This document shows positions 33,500 to 41,763 of a stretch of DNA of 64,000 bases, piece after piece. Below the pieces are notes generated by a model. That model was not told where the DNA came from. It did no database searches and worked only from the letters and a program-made list of their open reading frames with translations. The translations under genes and the position numbers were made by a program. Source of the DNA: Sandaracinus sp. GTDB taxonomy: Bacteria > Myxococcota_A > Polyangia > Polyangiales > Houyiibacteriaceae. Position 1 is the first letter of the stretch; every line of letters begins with the position of its first letter. The stretch covers positions 1 to 64,000 of the forward strand of contig PABA01000088.1 in assembly GCA_002699025.1 (NCBI GenBank), in the 5' to 3' direction.

Positions 33500-35164
33500 A
33501 TGACCCGCTCGCGTGTGATCGCATCCTCCGCGCTGACGGCGCTCCTGCTCCTGAGCGCCTGCGGCGACGACGACGCCCGCATCGAGATGGACGCCGGCAC
33601 GGACGCCGGCACGGTCGACGCAGGTTCGGCGGATGCCGGTTCGGCGGACGCCGGTGCCGACGCCGGCGCTCTCGAGGACGCGGCGGCGGACGCCTCCGAG
33701 CCGGGCGCGCCCACGGCGCTCTCGGCCGAGGTGGACGCGCGCATCGAGACGGCCTTCGTGGGCCAGCTCGAGGGCACGGACCCCGACGGCGACGCGCTCA
33801 CCTTCGCCGTCGTGAGCGATCCCTCGAGCGGCACGCTCGCGGTGGAGGCTGACACGGGCGCCTTCACCTACACCCCCGAGGACGGCTTCACGGGGGAGGA
33901 CGCCTTCACCTTCGAGGTCAGCGACGGGGGCGAGACGTCGGCGCCCGCGACCGTCTCCCTGACGGTCCACTACGTGACGAACGGCACCCTCGATCCCACC
34001 TTCGCCGGAGACGGCGTCCAGGTCGGCCCGGTGAGCGCGTCCTTGCTCTCGGATCTCGTCGTGCTGGACGACGGCCGCATCGTGGCCGCGGGGAACTCGA
34101 CGAGCGCCGACCTGCTCCTGGTCGGCTACGAGGCCGACGGGGACGTCGACGCCACCTTCGGGTCGGGGGGCACGGTCGTCGCCGACATCGCCGGTGGCTA
34201 CGATGGCTTCGGCGCCCTCGCGCGTCAGAGCAGCGGTCGGCTCATCGCGGTCGGGCAGGCCGGCGGCGCGAGTCGGGACATGCTCGCCGCGGCCTACTCC
34301 GAAGACGGCGCGCTGGACACGGACTTCGGTACGGACGGCTACGCGATCCTGGATTTCGATGGGGGGTCCGACTCGGCGAGCGCGCTCGTCGTGCTCGCGG
34401 ACGACTCGATCCTCCTCGGCGGCTACTCGGTCGGAGAGAGCGGCGACGAAGACTTCACGGTCGCGCGCCTCGGCGCGGACGGGGCGTTGGACACGAGCTT
34501 CGGCACCGATGGCTGGGCGCGCGTCGACTTCGAGGGCGCCGACGACCGGGTCGAGGCCATGGTGGTCGACGGGATGGGGCGCATCGTCCTGGCCGGGGAC
34601 GCGGACTTCGGGGATGGGAGCGTCGAACACATCGCGGCGGCGCGCCTCTTGGCCGACGGGACGCTCGACGCGAGCTTCGGGACCGACGGCGAGACCGTGG
34701 TGGAGCTCGGCGAGCTCTCGGCGGCGCAGGCCGTGGAGCTGGGCGCGGACGGGCGCATCTGGCTGGCCGGTAGCCGGGACGATGGGACGGCGGACGCCAT
34801 GGTGGTGGTCGCGCTCGGGCCGGATGGAACGCTCGACACCCGCTTCGACGAGGACGGCTGGGTGACCGTGCCCTTCGGAGACAACCAGGCGTACGCGCAG
34901 GACCTCCTCGTGCAGCCGGACGGGAGCCTGCTCGTCGTCGGTAGCGCGCGCACCGGGGCGTCCGCGCTCGTCGCGGCCATCGCCTCGCTCCTCCCCGACG
35001 GCTCCCCCGACGAGGGCTTCGACGAGGACGGCTGGGCCACGTTCGCCTTCGGCACGCAGGACATCTTCTTCGCCGTGCGCCGCCAGCCGGACGGCAGGGC
35101 GCTGGCATGCGGGTGGGCGCGGAGCGGGCAGCTGGAGCCGCTGATGGTGCGCTTCGCGCGGTAG
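33500..35164 (+). CDS. Delta-60 repeat lipoprotein with cadherin-like domain
   Basis: 554 residues from ATG 33500 (signal SSALTALLLLSACGDDD). An Asp-Ala-Gly-rich linker (DAGTDAGTVDAGSADAG) leads to a cadherin/VCBS-like domain (about 75-155, DPDGDALTFAVVSDPSSGTL). About seven delta-60 repeats follow, with the recurring phrases LDTSFGTDGW, DDGRIVAAG and VVLADDSILLGG, which form a propeller or barrel. The family is typical of myxobacterial surface lipoproteins; no enzyme motif. Single gene, convergent with the sigma54 activator. Confidence 0.88.
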   Translation: MTRSRVIASSALTALLLLSACGDDDARIEMDAGTDAGTVDAGSADAGSADAGADAGALEDAAADASEPGAPTALSAEVDARIETAFVGQLEGTDPDGDALTFAVVSDPSSGTLAVEADTGAFTYTPEDGFTGEDAFTFEVSDGGETSAPATVSLTVHYVTNGTLDPTFAGDGVQVGPVSASLLSDLVVLDDGRIVAAGNSTSADLLLVGYEADGDVDATFGSGGTVVADIAGGYDGFGALARQSSGRLIAVGQAGGASRDMLAAAYSEDGALDTDFGTDGYAILDFDGGSDSASALVVLADDSILLGGYSVGESGDEDFTVARLGADGALDTSFGTDGWARVDFEGADDRVEAMVVDGMGRIVLAGDADFGDGSVEHIAAARLLADGTLDASFGTDGETVVELGELSAAQAVELGADGRIWLAGSRDDGTADAMVVVALGPDGTLDTRFDEDGWVTVPFGDNQAYAQDLLVQPDGSLLVVGSARTGASALVAAIASLLPDGSPDEGFDEDGWATFAFGTQDIFFAVRRQPDGRALACGWARSGQLEPLMVRFAR

Positions 35165-35208
35165 GGAGCTGGAGTCGGGTCGTCATGGAGGGCCCGACCG
35201 CAGGGCGG

Positions 35209-35222
35209 GCTCCTCGAGGAGC
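35209..35222. terminator. Palindrome between convergent genes
   Basis: A perfect 14-bp palindrome (GCTCCTCGAGGAGC) in the 101-bp gap between convergent genes ending at 35164 and 35266. It could stop transcription from either side, but has no T-run, so a terminator role is only suggested by position. Confidence 0.3.
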
Positions 35223-35265
35223 GCCTGCGGGCCCCTACGGGTTCCTACGGGCCCCTCGCTAGTAG

Positions 35266-36630
35266 CTAGTCCCCGCGCTTGATGCCGTGGCGGCGCAGCA
35301 GGCGGTGCACGTAGACGCGGTGCAGGCCGGCGGCTTCGGCGGCGCTCGAGATCTGGTCGTGCTGCTCGAGGAGGGCCTCGAGGTAGCGGCGCTCGAAGTC
35401 GGCGATGGCTCGCTTGCGGGCGTCCTGGTAGGGGATGCTCGCGTCGACGACGGCCAGGGGCTGTTCCTCCTTGGCGGCGAAGTCGGCGTGGAGCGGCATC
35501 TCCGTGTCGAGCACCAGGCAGCGCTCGAGGTAGTTGCGGAGCTCGCGGATGTTGCCGGGCCAGCTCCCGTAGCGCAGCCGCCGCAGGAAGGGCTTGGCGG
35601 TGAAGCGCTCGATCTCCTCCGGGCCGGCGCCGAGGCGCTCGAGGATGGTCGGGACGAGCACCTCGAAGTCGTCGCCCCGCGCCCGGAGCGGCGGCAGCGT
35701 CACGCGGATGACGGCGAGCCGGTAGTAGAGGTCCGAGCGGAAGTGGCCGTCGTTGACCTCGGCGCGCAGGTCCCGGTTGGTCGCGGCGACCACGCGCACG
35801 TCGACGGGGATGCGCTGCGTGCTGCCGACCCGGCGGATGGTGCGCTGCTCGAGCACGCGCAGGAGCTTCGGCTGCAGGTCGGTCGGCAGCTCGCCGATCT
35901 CGTCGAGGAAGATGGTCCCGCCGTGCGCCTCCTCGAAGGCGCCCTTGCGCGTCGAGACGGCCCCGGTGAAGGCGCCCCGCTCGTGGCCGAAGAGCTCGCT
36001 CTCGATGAGGTTCTCGGGGATGGCCGCGCAGTCGACGACCACGAAGGGCCCGTCCGCGCGCGTCGACGCGGTGTGGATCGCCGCCGCCGCGCCCTCCTTG
36101 CCCGTGCCCGTCTCGCCCTCGATGAGCACGGTCACCTCGGACTTCGCGCAGCGCGAGAGCATGCCGAAGACCCGGCGCATGGGGAGCGAGCGCCCGACGA
36201 GCTCGCCGAAGCCGTCCGTGCCGCTCATGTCGATGCGCACGGACTCGCTGCCGATGCGGAAGAGCAGGCTGCTGCTGCCGATGACGATCTGGCTCCCGTC
36301 CCGCAGCCAGGCGTCCTCGACGCGGAGGCCGTCGACCACGGTGCCGTTGCTCGAGCCCATGTCCTGGATGCGCACGCCCTCCTCCGTCGAGCGCAGCTCG
36401 CAGTGGAAGCGGCTGACGGTGGGGTCGCCCTTCAGGACGAGGTCGTTGGAGGGGTGCGAGCCGACGGTGCAGCGCTCGCCCTCGGCCGTCACGGTCGCGC
36501 CCTTGTCGGGCCCGTCGACGACCTCGAGGCCGAAGCGACGGAGCTGGACGCTGTCCTGCCAACGGGGTGGCGCCGTCGGGACGACGCTGGTGTTGGCCTG
36601 GGTCGCGTCTCCGCGTTTGTCCTGCGCCAC
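35266..36630 (-). CDS. FHA-domain sigma54-dependent transcriptional activator
   Basis: 454 residues from a GTG. An FHA domain at about 45-125 ([33 protein letters not shown]) should read phosphothreonine and so link this regulator to Ser/Thr kinases. The AAA+ domain follows: GETGTGKE Walker A, GAFTGA loop for sigma54 contact, [10 protein letters not shown] Walker B, RSDLYYRL and SWPGNIREL. The C-terminal Fis-type helix-turn-helix ([21 protein letters not shown]) binds DNA. It is divergent from the kinase at 36760, a likely functional partner. Target promoters cannot be named. Confidence 0.95.
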   Translation of the reverse strand: MAQDKRGDATQANTSVVPTAPPRWQDSVQLRRFGLEVVDGPDKGATVTAEGERCTVGSHPSNDLVLKGDPTVSRFHCELRSTEEGVRIQDMGSSNGTVVDGLRVEDAWLRDGSQIVIGSSSLLFRIGSESVRIDMSGTDGFGELVGRSLPMRRVFGMLSRCAKSEVTVLIEGETGTGKEGAAAAIHTASTRADGPFVVVDCAAIPENLIESELFGHERGAFTGAVSTRKGAFEEAHGGTIFLDEIGELPTDLQPKLLRVLEQRTIRRVGSTQRIPVDVRVVAATNRDLRAEVNDGHFRSDLYYRLAVIRVTLPPLRARGDDFEVLVPTILERLGAGPEEIERFTAKPFLRRLRYGSWPGNIRELRNYLERCLVLDTEMPLHADFAAKEEQPLAVVDASIPYQDARKRAIADFERRYLEALLEQHDQISSAAEAAGLHRVYVHRLLRRHGIKRGD

Positions 36631-36759
36631 GGGCGGATGCTAACACACGGGCTGGTCGATGAGCGCCGCCCTTCCGCCGCGCCGCGGGCTCTCCGCGGCC
36701 CGCCTCCTCCCCGCGTCGCCTCCGGCGTGCGTGCGCCCGGCCGGCGCCGACGGGTGACC

Positions 36760-38016
36760 ATGGCGCGCGGTCCGACGTCCGAGCCGGCCGCCTCCGAGCT
36801 GCCCCCCGAGCAGTCCGGCGTGTGGACCCCCATGACCCGCCCGGACGGGCGCGCCACGGCGACGCGCCTCGGCCGCTACTGGCTTTTCTGGCAGATCGCC
36901 AAGGGCGGGATGGGCACGGTCTACGTGGCGCGCATGAAGGCCTCGCGGCGTGGCTACGATCGCGTCGTCGCGCTCAAGCGCATCCACGACCACCTCGCCC
37001 GGGAGGACACCTTCCGGAAGATGTTCCTCGACGAGGTGCGCATCGCCTCGCGGCTGACCCACCCGAACGTCGCCGGCGTGATCGACTTCGGCGAGGACGA
37101 GGGCATCGCCTGGTGCACGATGGACTTCGTCGTCGGCGAGGCGCTCGCGGGGGTGCTCGAGAGGATCCACGCGCCCGAGGCGCCCCTGCCGCTGGAGCGC
37201 TTCGACTTCGTGGCGGCGCGCATCGTCGCGGACGCGGCGGAGGGCCTCCATGCGGCGCACGAGCTTCGCGACGACGACGATCAGCCGCTCCACGTGGTGC
37301 ACCGGGACGTGAGCCCGCAGAACATCCTCGTCGGCTTCGACGGAGTGACGCGCATCGTGGACTTCGGCGTGGCGAGCGCGCTCCATCGCCTGCATCGGAC
37401 GGCGACGGGGGAGTTCAAGGGGAAGCTCGCGTACGCGCCGCCGGAGCAGGTGCACCAGGACAGCGTGGACCGGCGCGCGGACGTGTGGTCGCTCGGCTGC
37501 GTGCTCTGGGAGATGGTGACGGGGAAGCGGCTCTTCCCGCACGAGAAGATGTACGAGCTGGTCGACGCCGTGACGACGCAGCCGCTGCCGGCGCTGCGGG
37601 ACGTGCGCCCGGACGCGCCCTTCGGGCTCGACGAGATCCTCTGGAAGGCGCTGCAGCGCGATCCGGCGCGGCGCTATCAGACGACGCGGGAGCTCGCGCG
37701 GGACCTGAACCGCTTCCTCGCCGAGGAGGGGCAGGCCGTGGGCCCGGCGGAGGTGGCGGAGATGATGGCCGCGCTCTTCCCCGGCGAGGAGCCGCGGCGC
37801 CGGAGGCTCCTGGGCGCGGTGCGGAAGGCGCCCATCGACGCGAGCGGGCCGACGGCGCACTTCGACGCGATCGTGTCGGAGACGCAGAGCGCCGTGCGGA
37901 GCGACGAGATGGACACGGTGGTCGACCTGAAGCGGCCCGTGCCCTGGCCGTGGCTGCTCGGCGGGCTCGCCGCTGGCGCCGCGGTGGCCGCTCTGGTGGC
38001 GGCGCTCCTCGCCTGA
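36760..38016 (+). CDS. Membrane Ser/Thr protein kinase
   Basis: 418 residues. The kinase domain (about 40-305) has all key motifs: AKGGMGTVYVAR Gly loop, VALKRI Lys, HRDVSPQN catalytic loop (the HRDVSP form common in myxobacteria), VDFGVA, APPEQ and DVWSLGCVLWEM. A linker leads to one C-terminal TM helix (WLLGGLAAGAAVAALVAALLA) with nothing beyond it, so the kinase faces the cytoplasm and has no periplasmic sensor. The start is the ATG at 36760; a GTG lies 6 bp upstream. Divergent from the FHA activator, which may bind its phosphorylated targets. Confidence 0.93.
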   Translation: MARGPTSEPAASELPPEQSGVWTPMTRPDGRATATRLGRYWLFWQIAKGGMGTVYVARMKASRRGYDRVVALKRIHDHLAREDTFRKMFLDEVRIASRLTHPNVAGVIDFGEDEGIAWCTMDFVVGEALAGVLERIHAPEAPLPLERFDFVAARIVADAAEGLHAAHELRDDDDQPLHVVHRDVSPQNILVGFDGVTRIVDFGVASALHRLHRTATGEFKGKLAYAPPEQVHQDSVDRRADVWSLGCVLWEMVTGKRLFPHEKMYELVDAVTTQPLPALRDVRPDAPFGLDEILWKALQRDPARRYQTTRELARDLNRFLAEEGQAVGPAEVAEMMAALFPGEEPRRRRLLGAVRKAPIDASGPTAHFDAIVSETQSAVRSDEMDTVVDLKRPVPWPWLLGGLAAGAAVAALVAALLA

Positions 38017-38046
38017 GCCCAGCTGCGCCCGTTCGGCGCGTCGGGC

Positions 38047-39750
38047 TCAGCGTTCGCGCTGCGCGTCGAAGGCGTCGACGGGCAAGAGCCGCGGCGCGCC
38101 CTCGGTCTCGGGGGCCGGAGCCCGCGCCGGCTCCTCCATGCGCGCCCGGCGAGCGCGCCGTCGCCGGGCGGCTCGACGTCGCGCCCGCCGGTCGGCCTCC
38201 TCGTCGGCTCCAGCGCCCGGCTCGGCTTGGGCTTCGACGTCCGCTTCGGCTTGGGCTCGGGCCTCCGCTTCGGCTTGGGCTTCCGCCTCCGCTTCGGCTC
38301 CGGCTGGGGCTTCTGCCTCCGCTCGAGCTGGGGCTTCGGCTCCCTCGGCCGCTCGGGGTCGGTCTCGGACTTGGTCTTCCGCTTGGGCCCGAGCTCCGGC
38401 TCCCGAGGCCTCCGCTTCCGCTCGGTCTCGGGCGTCCGCTGGGCCCCCAGTCTCCACCGCCTCGGCCGCGTCGCTCTCCCCCGCCGGCGCCAAGAGCGCT
38501 CCGGCCGCCCCCGCCGCGACCCCGAGTGACACCACCGCCGCCGCGAGCCACGCACCGCGCCGCGCCGGCGCCGTCGCCACCGGCCGGGGCCCGCTCTCCT
38601 CGAGCGCCACGCGCCCGGTCGACAGTCGCGCCGCCGGCCGAGCCATGGCGGCCCGCACCCGTTCCTCGAGCTGCCGCGCCCGCGCTCCCGCGAGCGAGCG
38701 CACGTGCGCCGCCACCTCGCTCGGGTCGGCCACCCCCACGCTCACCGCCAGCGCCTCGCCGAGGTGCCGCGCGAACGTCGCCGCCGAGTCGGTCCGCTCG
38801 GCCGGGTTCCGCGCCAGCGCCCGCGCGATCACGTCGGCGACCTCCCGCGGCACGCCGGGCCGCTCGGCGTCGACCCGCGCGATCTCCCCGTAGGCGACCT
38901 CCGCCGCGAGCGCGAGCGGGTTCTGGGCGCCGAAGAGGCGCCGCCCCACCAGGCACTCCCAGGCCACGGCCCCGAGCGAGAAGACGTCGCTTCGCTGGTC
39001 GAGGGGCTCGCCGTCGAGCTGCTCCGGCGAGAAGTAGGCGAGCTTGCCCTTCACCTGGCCGCTCTCGGTCCGCGAGTGGCGCTCCACGGCGAAGGCCACG
39101 CCGAAGTCGCTCAGGCGCGCGCGCCCGTCGAGCCCCACGAGCACGTTGTGGGGGGTCACGTCCCGGTGGATCAGGTGCAGCGGCTCGCCGTCGACCCCGC
39201 GCGCCTCGTGCGCGTCGGCGAGCCCATGCGCGATCTGCATGGCCAGCGTCGCCGCCACGCGCACCGGCAGGATCCGCCCGCGGGTGCGCGCCTCCTCGAG
39301 GAGGTCGCGGAGCGTCGCCCCGAGGACGAGCTCCATCGCCATGTAGAGGGTGTCGTCCTCGCGTCCGAGGTCCAGCGTCGACACCACGTGGGGGCTGTGG
39401 ACGCGCGAGGCGAGCGTGGCCTCGTCGAGGAACATGGCGACGAAGCGCTCGTCCCGTGCGAGGTGGGGAAGCATGAGCTTGAGCGCGACGGGCTTCTGGA
39501 ACCCTTCGGCCCCGGCGAGGCGCGCGGCGTACACCGTGGCCATGCCGCCCGAGGCGATGGGGAAGAGGATCTCGTAGCGCCCGAGCAGGTCCCCACGGCG
39601 CGGCTCCTGGTGACGGGAGGACGCACCCTCGTCGAGGTCCCAGGAGCTGGAGACGCCGCCCGGGCCGCGCAGGAGATCGGCGCTGGAGTCGCTGGTTGCC
39701 ACCCTACGATCGGTCACCTTAGCATGGCCCGGACGGCGCGACGTGTGCAC
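38047..39750 (-). CDS. Ser/Thr protein kinase with Ala/Glu repeat tail
   Basis: 567 residues from GTG 39750; GTGs at 39717 and 39702 are equally possible. The kinase domain (about 57-320) is intact: ASGGMATVYAAR, VALKLM, HRDVTPHN, SDFGVA, SPEQL, DVFSLGAVAWE. After a juxtamembrane region comes one TM helix (AWLAAAVVSLGVAAGAAGALL), then an acidic Ala/Glu/Gln repeat tract (EAEAEAQAEAEARAQ-type, DNA about 38205-38410) and an Arg-rich cluster. The tail would sit outside the cytoplasm and may contact the cell wall or nucleate charge interactions. It converges with the neighbouring kinase across 30 bp. Confidence 0.92.
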   Translation of the reverse strand: MHTSRRPGHAKVTDRRVATSDSSADLLRGPGGVSSSWDLDEGASSRHQEPRRGDLLGRYEILFPIASGGMATVYAARLAGAEGFQKPVALKLMLPHLARDERFVAMFLDEATLASRVHSPHVVSTLDLGREDDTLYMAMELVLGATLRDLLEEARTRGRILPVRVAATLAMQIAHGLADAHEARGVDGEPLHLIHRDVTPHNVLVGLDGRARLSDFGVAFAVERHSRTESGQVKGKLAYFSPEQLDGEPLDQRSDVFSLGAVAWECLVGRRLFGAQNPLALAAEVAYGEIARVDAERPGVPREVADVIARALARNPAERTDSAATFARHLGEALAVSVGVADPSEVAAHVRSLAGARARQLEERVRAAMARPAARLSTGRVALEESGPRPVATAPARRGAWLAAAVVSLGVAAGAAGALLAPAGESDAAEAVETGGPADARDRAEAEASGAGARAQAEDQVRDRPRAAEGAEAPARAEAEAPAGAEAEAEAQAEAEARAQAEADVEAQAEPGAGADEEADRRARRRAARRRRARRARMEEPARAPAPETEGAPRLLPVDAFDAQRER

Positions 39751-39872
39751 CGATGCCCCCAGCCTTGCTGCTCGAGAGACGCCCGCCGCCGGGCTCGGAG
39801 CGACCGTTCGGTGCCCCCCCGAGCGGGGGAGGCGGAGCCGCCCTCGAGGAGGCGCGACGCCCCGGCGACTCG

Positions 39873-40016
39873 CCGGGTACGGCCGTGCGTTGTCTCACGC
39901 GCGACTCCGTCCCGGGTACGGCTGTGCGGCATCTCACGCCCGATTCCGTCCCGGGCACGGCCGTGCGTCATCTCACACCAGATTCCGTCCCGGGTACGGC
40001 TGTGCGTCACCTCACG
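39873..40016. repeat. 39-bp tandem repeat array (3.7 copies)
   Basis: Copies begin at 39873, 39912, 39951 and 39990, an exact 39-bp period; the last is cut by the start of the gene at 40016. Each copy starts CCGGGTACGGC and contains GTGCGTCATCTCAC with minor variants. The array lies between the divergent starts of a kinase gene and a TPR protein gene. It is open in two forward frames and one reverse frame, which follows from the period being a multiple of three. Confidence 0.92.
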
Positions 40017-40771
40017 TGGTGGTGCGAGTCGCTGCGCGCCTGCGGGCGGGGCTCCTCGCCGCGGCGTTGACGGCGCTCTTCGCGCCTGCCGCCGCCGACG
40101 CCCAGGAGGCTCCCGAGCAGGCGACCGAGGAAGCCGACGCCGATCCCGCCCGCGAGGCGTTCCTCGAGGGGGAGCGCGCCGCCCGGCAGCAGCGCTGGGC
40201 CGACTCGGCGCGGCTCTTCGACCGGGCCCACACCCTCAGCGGGGCGCCCGCGGCGCTCTTCAACCGGGCCATCGCTCTCCGCAACCTCGGCCGGGAACGG
40301 GAGGCCCGCGAGGCCTTCGAGCGCGTCCTCGCGGCGGAGGACGTCGACGACGCCACCCGGGAGGAGGCGCGGCGGCTCCGGGACGAGGCCGACGCGCGGG
40401 TGGCGGCGCTCCTGCTGCTGAACCTCGAGCCGACGGAGCGTCACGAGGTCTCCGTGGACGGGGTGGACCGCCACGACGACGTGAGCCGCCCACTCCGCCT
40501 GGAGGTGGATCCGGGCGAGCACGTCGTCGAGGTGCGGCGCGAGGCCCACGTGCCCTACCGCTGGCGCGGGCAAGTGGAGCCGGGCGGTGAGCGCTCGCTG
40601 GCCGTGACCCTCGATCCGGTGCCGGAGCGCGGGCCGCGCGGCTGGGTGATCGCCCTGGTGGCCGTCGGCGCCGCCGTGGCTGCGGTCGCCGTGGGGGTGG
40701 GGGTTCGTCAGGCGCGCGACGAGGGGACGCAGATCGCGCCGGAGACCGAGCGCGTCCTGAGGATCGAGTGA
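40016..40771 (+). CDS. TPR/PEGA-like periplasmic protein with C-terminal TM
   Basis: 251 residues if translation begins at one of three consecutive GTG codons (40016, 40019, 40022). The frame is open back to 39743 through the 39-bp repeats, but only this start gives a signal peptide (LLAAALTALFAPAAADAQ). Residues 40-135 form TPR-like helices (FLEGERAARQQRWADSARLFDRA); 140-205 look like a PEGA-type beta module (LEVDPGEHVVEVRREAHVPYRW). A C-terminal TM helix follows (WVIALVAVGAAVAAVAVGVGV). Such proteins often accompany myxobacterial Ser/Thr kinases, and one is divergent here. The stop overlaps the next GTG. Confidence 0.78.
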   Translation: MVVRVAARLRAGLLAAALTALFAPAAADAQEAPEQATEEADADPAREAFLEGERAARQQRWADSARLFDRAHTLSGAPAALFNRAIALRNLGREREAREAFERVLAAEDVDDATREEARRLRDEADARVAALLLLNLEPTERHEVSVDGVDRHDDVSRPLRLEVDPGEHVVEVRREAHVPYRWRGQVEPGGERSLAVTLDPVPERGPRGWVIALVAVGAAVAAVAVGVGVRQARDEGTQIAPETERVLRIE

Positions 40772-41442
40772 GGGCCGCGCGCGTCACGATGGCGCTCGCC
40801 GGGCTCCTCCTCGGCAGCTGCGTCGGGGGCGACGGCAACGCCGGGCTCGAGGTGCGGCTCCGCCTGCCGCCCATGCCGGCGGGGACGACCGTCTGGGTCG
40901 CGGCGGCGCGGGGCAGCGCCTTCACCTTCGACCGCCCCTGGATCGTCGAGGGGGACCAGCGCCTCGAGTCCCTCGCCGTGTACCCGGAGGCGAGCGACGG
41001 GGCCGACCTGAGCTTCAGCGTGCTCGCCGAGGAGCCGGGCGAACTGCGGCTCCGCGTCTGGCTCTGCCCGCCCGAGGGGATGCGCGCCGAGCCCTGCGAC
41101 ACGACCGAGCCGGGCGTCTTCCCGCACTACTGGTTGCTCTTCGAGCGCCCGTTCTTCGAGGGGCGCGCCGCGCGCTGGCATGCGGCGGCGCCGAGCGCCT
41201 TTCCCGACGAGAGCGGCTGGCGGGAGGGGGCCTTCTGGGAGGCCGAGCCGGCCCTGCCCTGGGACGAGCTGCCCCCGCTGCGGGCGCCGTGCGACCCGGC
41301 CGCGGGCGAGTGCATGGGGCCGACGCGCATCGACGGGTGTCGCGTGTGGGTCCCCGCGTGCCGCCAGCTCAGCGGGGGCAACGAGTGGCCGCCCGGTCAG
41401 CGGTTCTGCGTCGACGACGTGCACGACGCCGACGACTGCTAG
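40768..41442 (+). CDS. Lipoprotein, unknown function
   Basis: 224 residues from a GTG overlapping the upstream stop (GTGA). Lipoprotein signal MALAGLLLGSCVGG. The N-terminal half is a beta-rich domain (LEVRLRLPPMPAGTTVWVAAARG) resembling the stretch LQVLLRTDLTPQVEFVWIEVAL at the start of the RCC1 lipoprotein at 41764, so the two may share this domain. The C-terminal half has several Cys that could pair. Co-transcribed with the TPR/PEGA-like gene. Confidence 0.75.
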   Translation: MRAARVTMALAGLLLGSCVGGDGNAGLEVRLRLPPMPAGTTVWVAAARGSAFTFDRPWIVEGDQRLESLAVYPEASDGADLSFSVLAEEPGELRLRVWLCPPEGMRAEPCDTTEPGVFPHYWLLFERPFFEGRAARWHAAAPSAFPDESGWREGAFWEAEPALPWDELPPLRAPCDPAAGECMGPTRIDGCRVWVPACRQLSGGNEWPPGQRFCVDDVHDADDC

Positions 41443-41467
41443 CGCAGGCCCGCCGGTCTGGCGCATG

Positions 41468-41492
41468 GCCGGATTCCTCCGAGGAATCCGGC
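41468..41492 (+). terminator. Palindromic hairpin after the lipoprotein gene
   Basis: Perfect 12-bp arms (GCCGGATTCCTC and its complement) with one central base, 26 bp past the stop at 41442. The position suits a terminator, though no T-run follows; it could instead be a protein-binding site. Confidence 0.45.
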
Positions 41493-41599
41493 ACGCGAGG
41501 GCGCATCCGGTGCGTCAGCCTGGTCCCGTTCAGCCTGGTCCCGTTCGTGTCGTGCGGAAGAGGAGCGCTGGGGGCGCGCACCCACGGATCGGCGGCGCC

Positions 41600-41616
41600 G
41601 TAACCGGAGGGGTTAC
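41600..41616. promoter_or_regulatory. Perfect GTAACC-N5-GGTTAC dyad
   Basis: Perfect 6-bp half-sites with a 5-bp spacer, 148 bp upstream of the RCC1 lipoprotein start. It is the best of three related dyads in the window. Confidence 0.45.
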
Positions 41617-41763
41617 TGAGCTGGGGTCCGTGGGGGTGTCGTCCCGAATCATCGGCGCGGCACATGGGTTGCAAACCCCCGCGCGACCGGTGCGCGGTGG
41701 TGCGTCCGGGGATGGAACGCGGGGCCCGGCCCCGCCCGAGGCGTGAGCGAGAACGAGTAGACG

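Larger units (their letters stand above)
41443..41763. other. Intergenic region with palindrome, repeat and dyad
   Basis: 321 bp without a gene. It contains the 25-bp palindrome at 41468-41492, two 15-bp direct copies of CAGCCTGGTCCCGTT around 41516-41545, and the GTAACC-N5-GGTTAC dyad at 41600-41616. Confidence 0.5.

Noticed and set aside
39873-40016. CRISPR array
   Set aside because: Copies are directly adjacent at 39-bp period with no unique spacers, and no cas gene is present.
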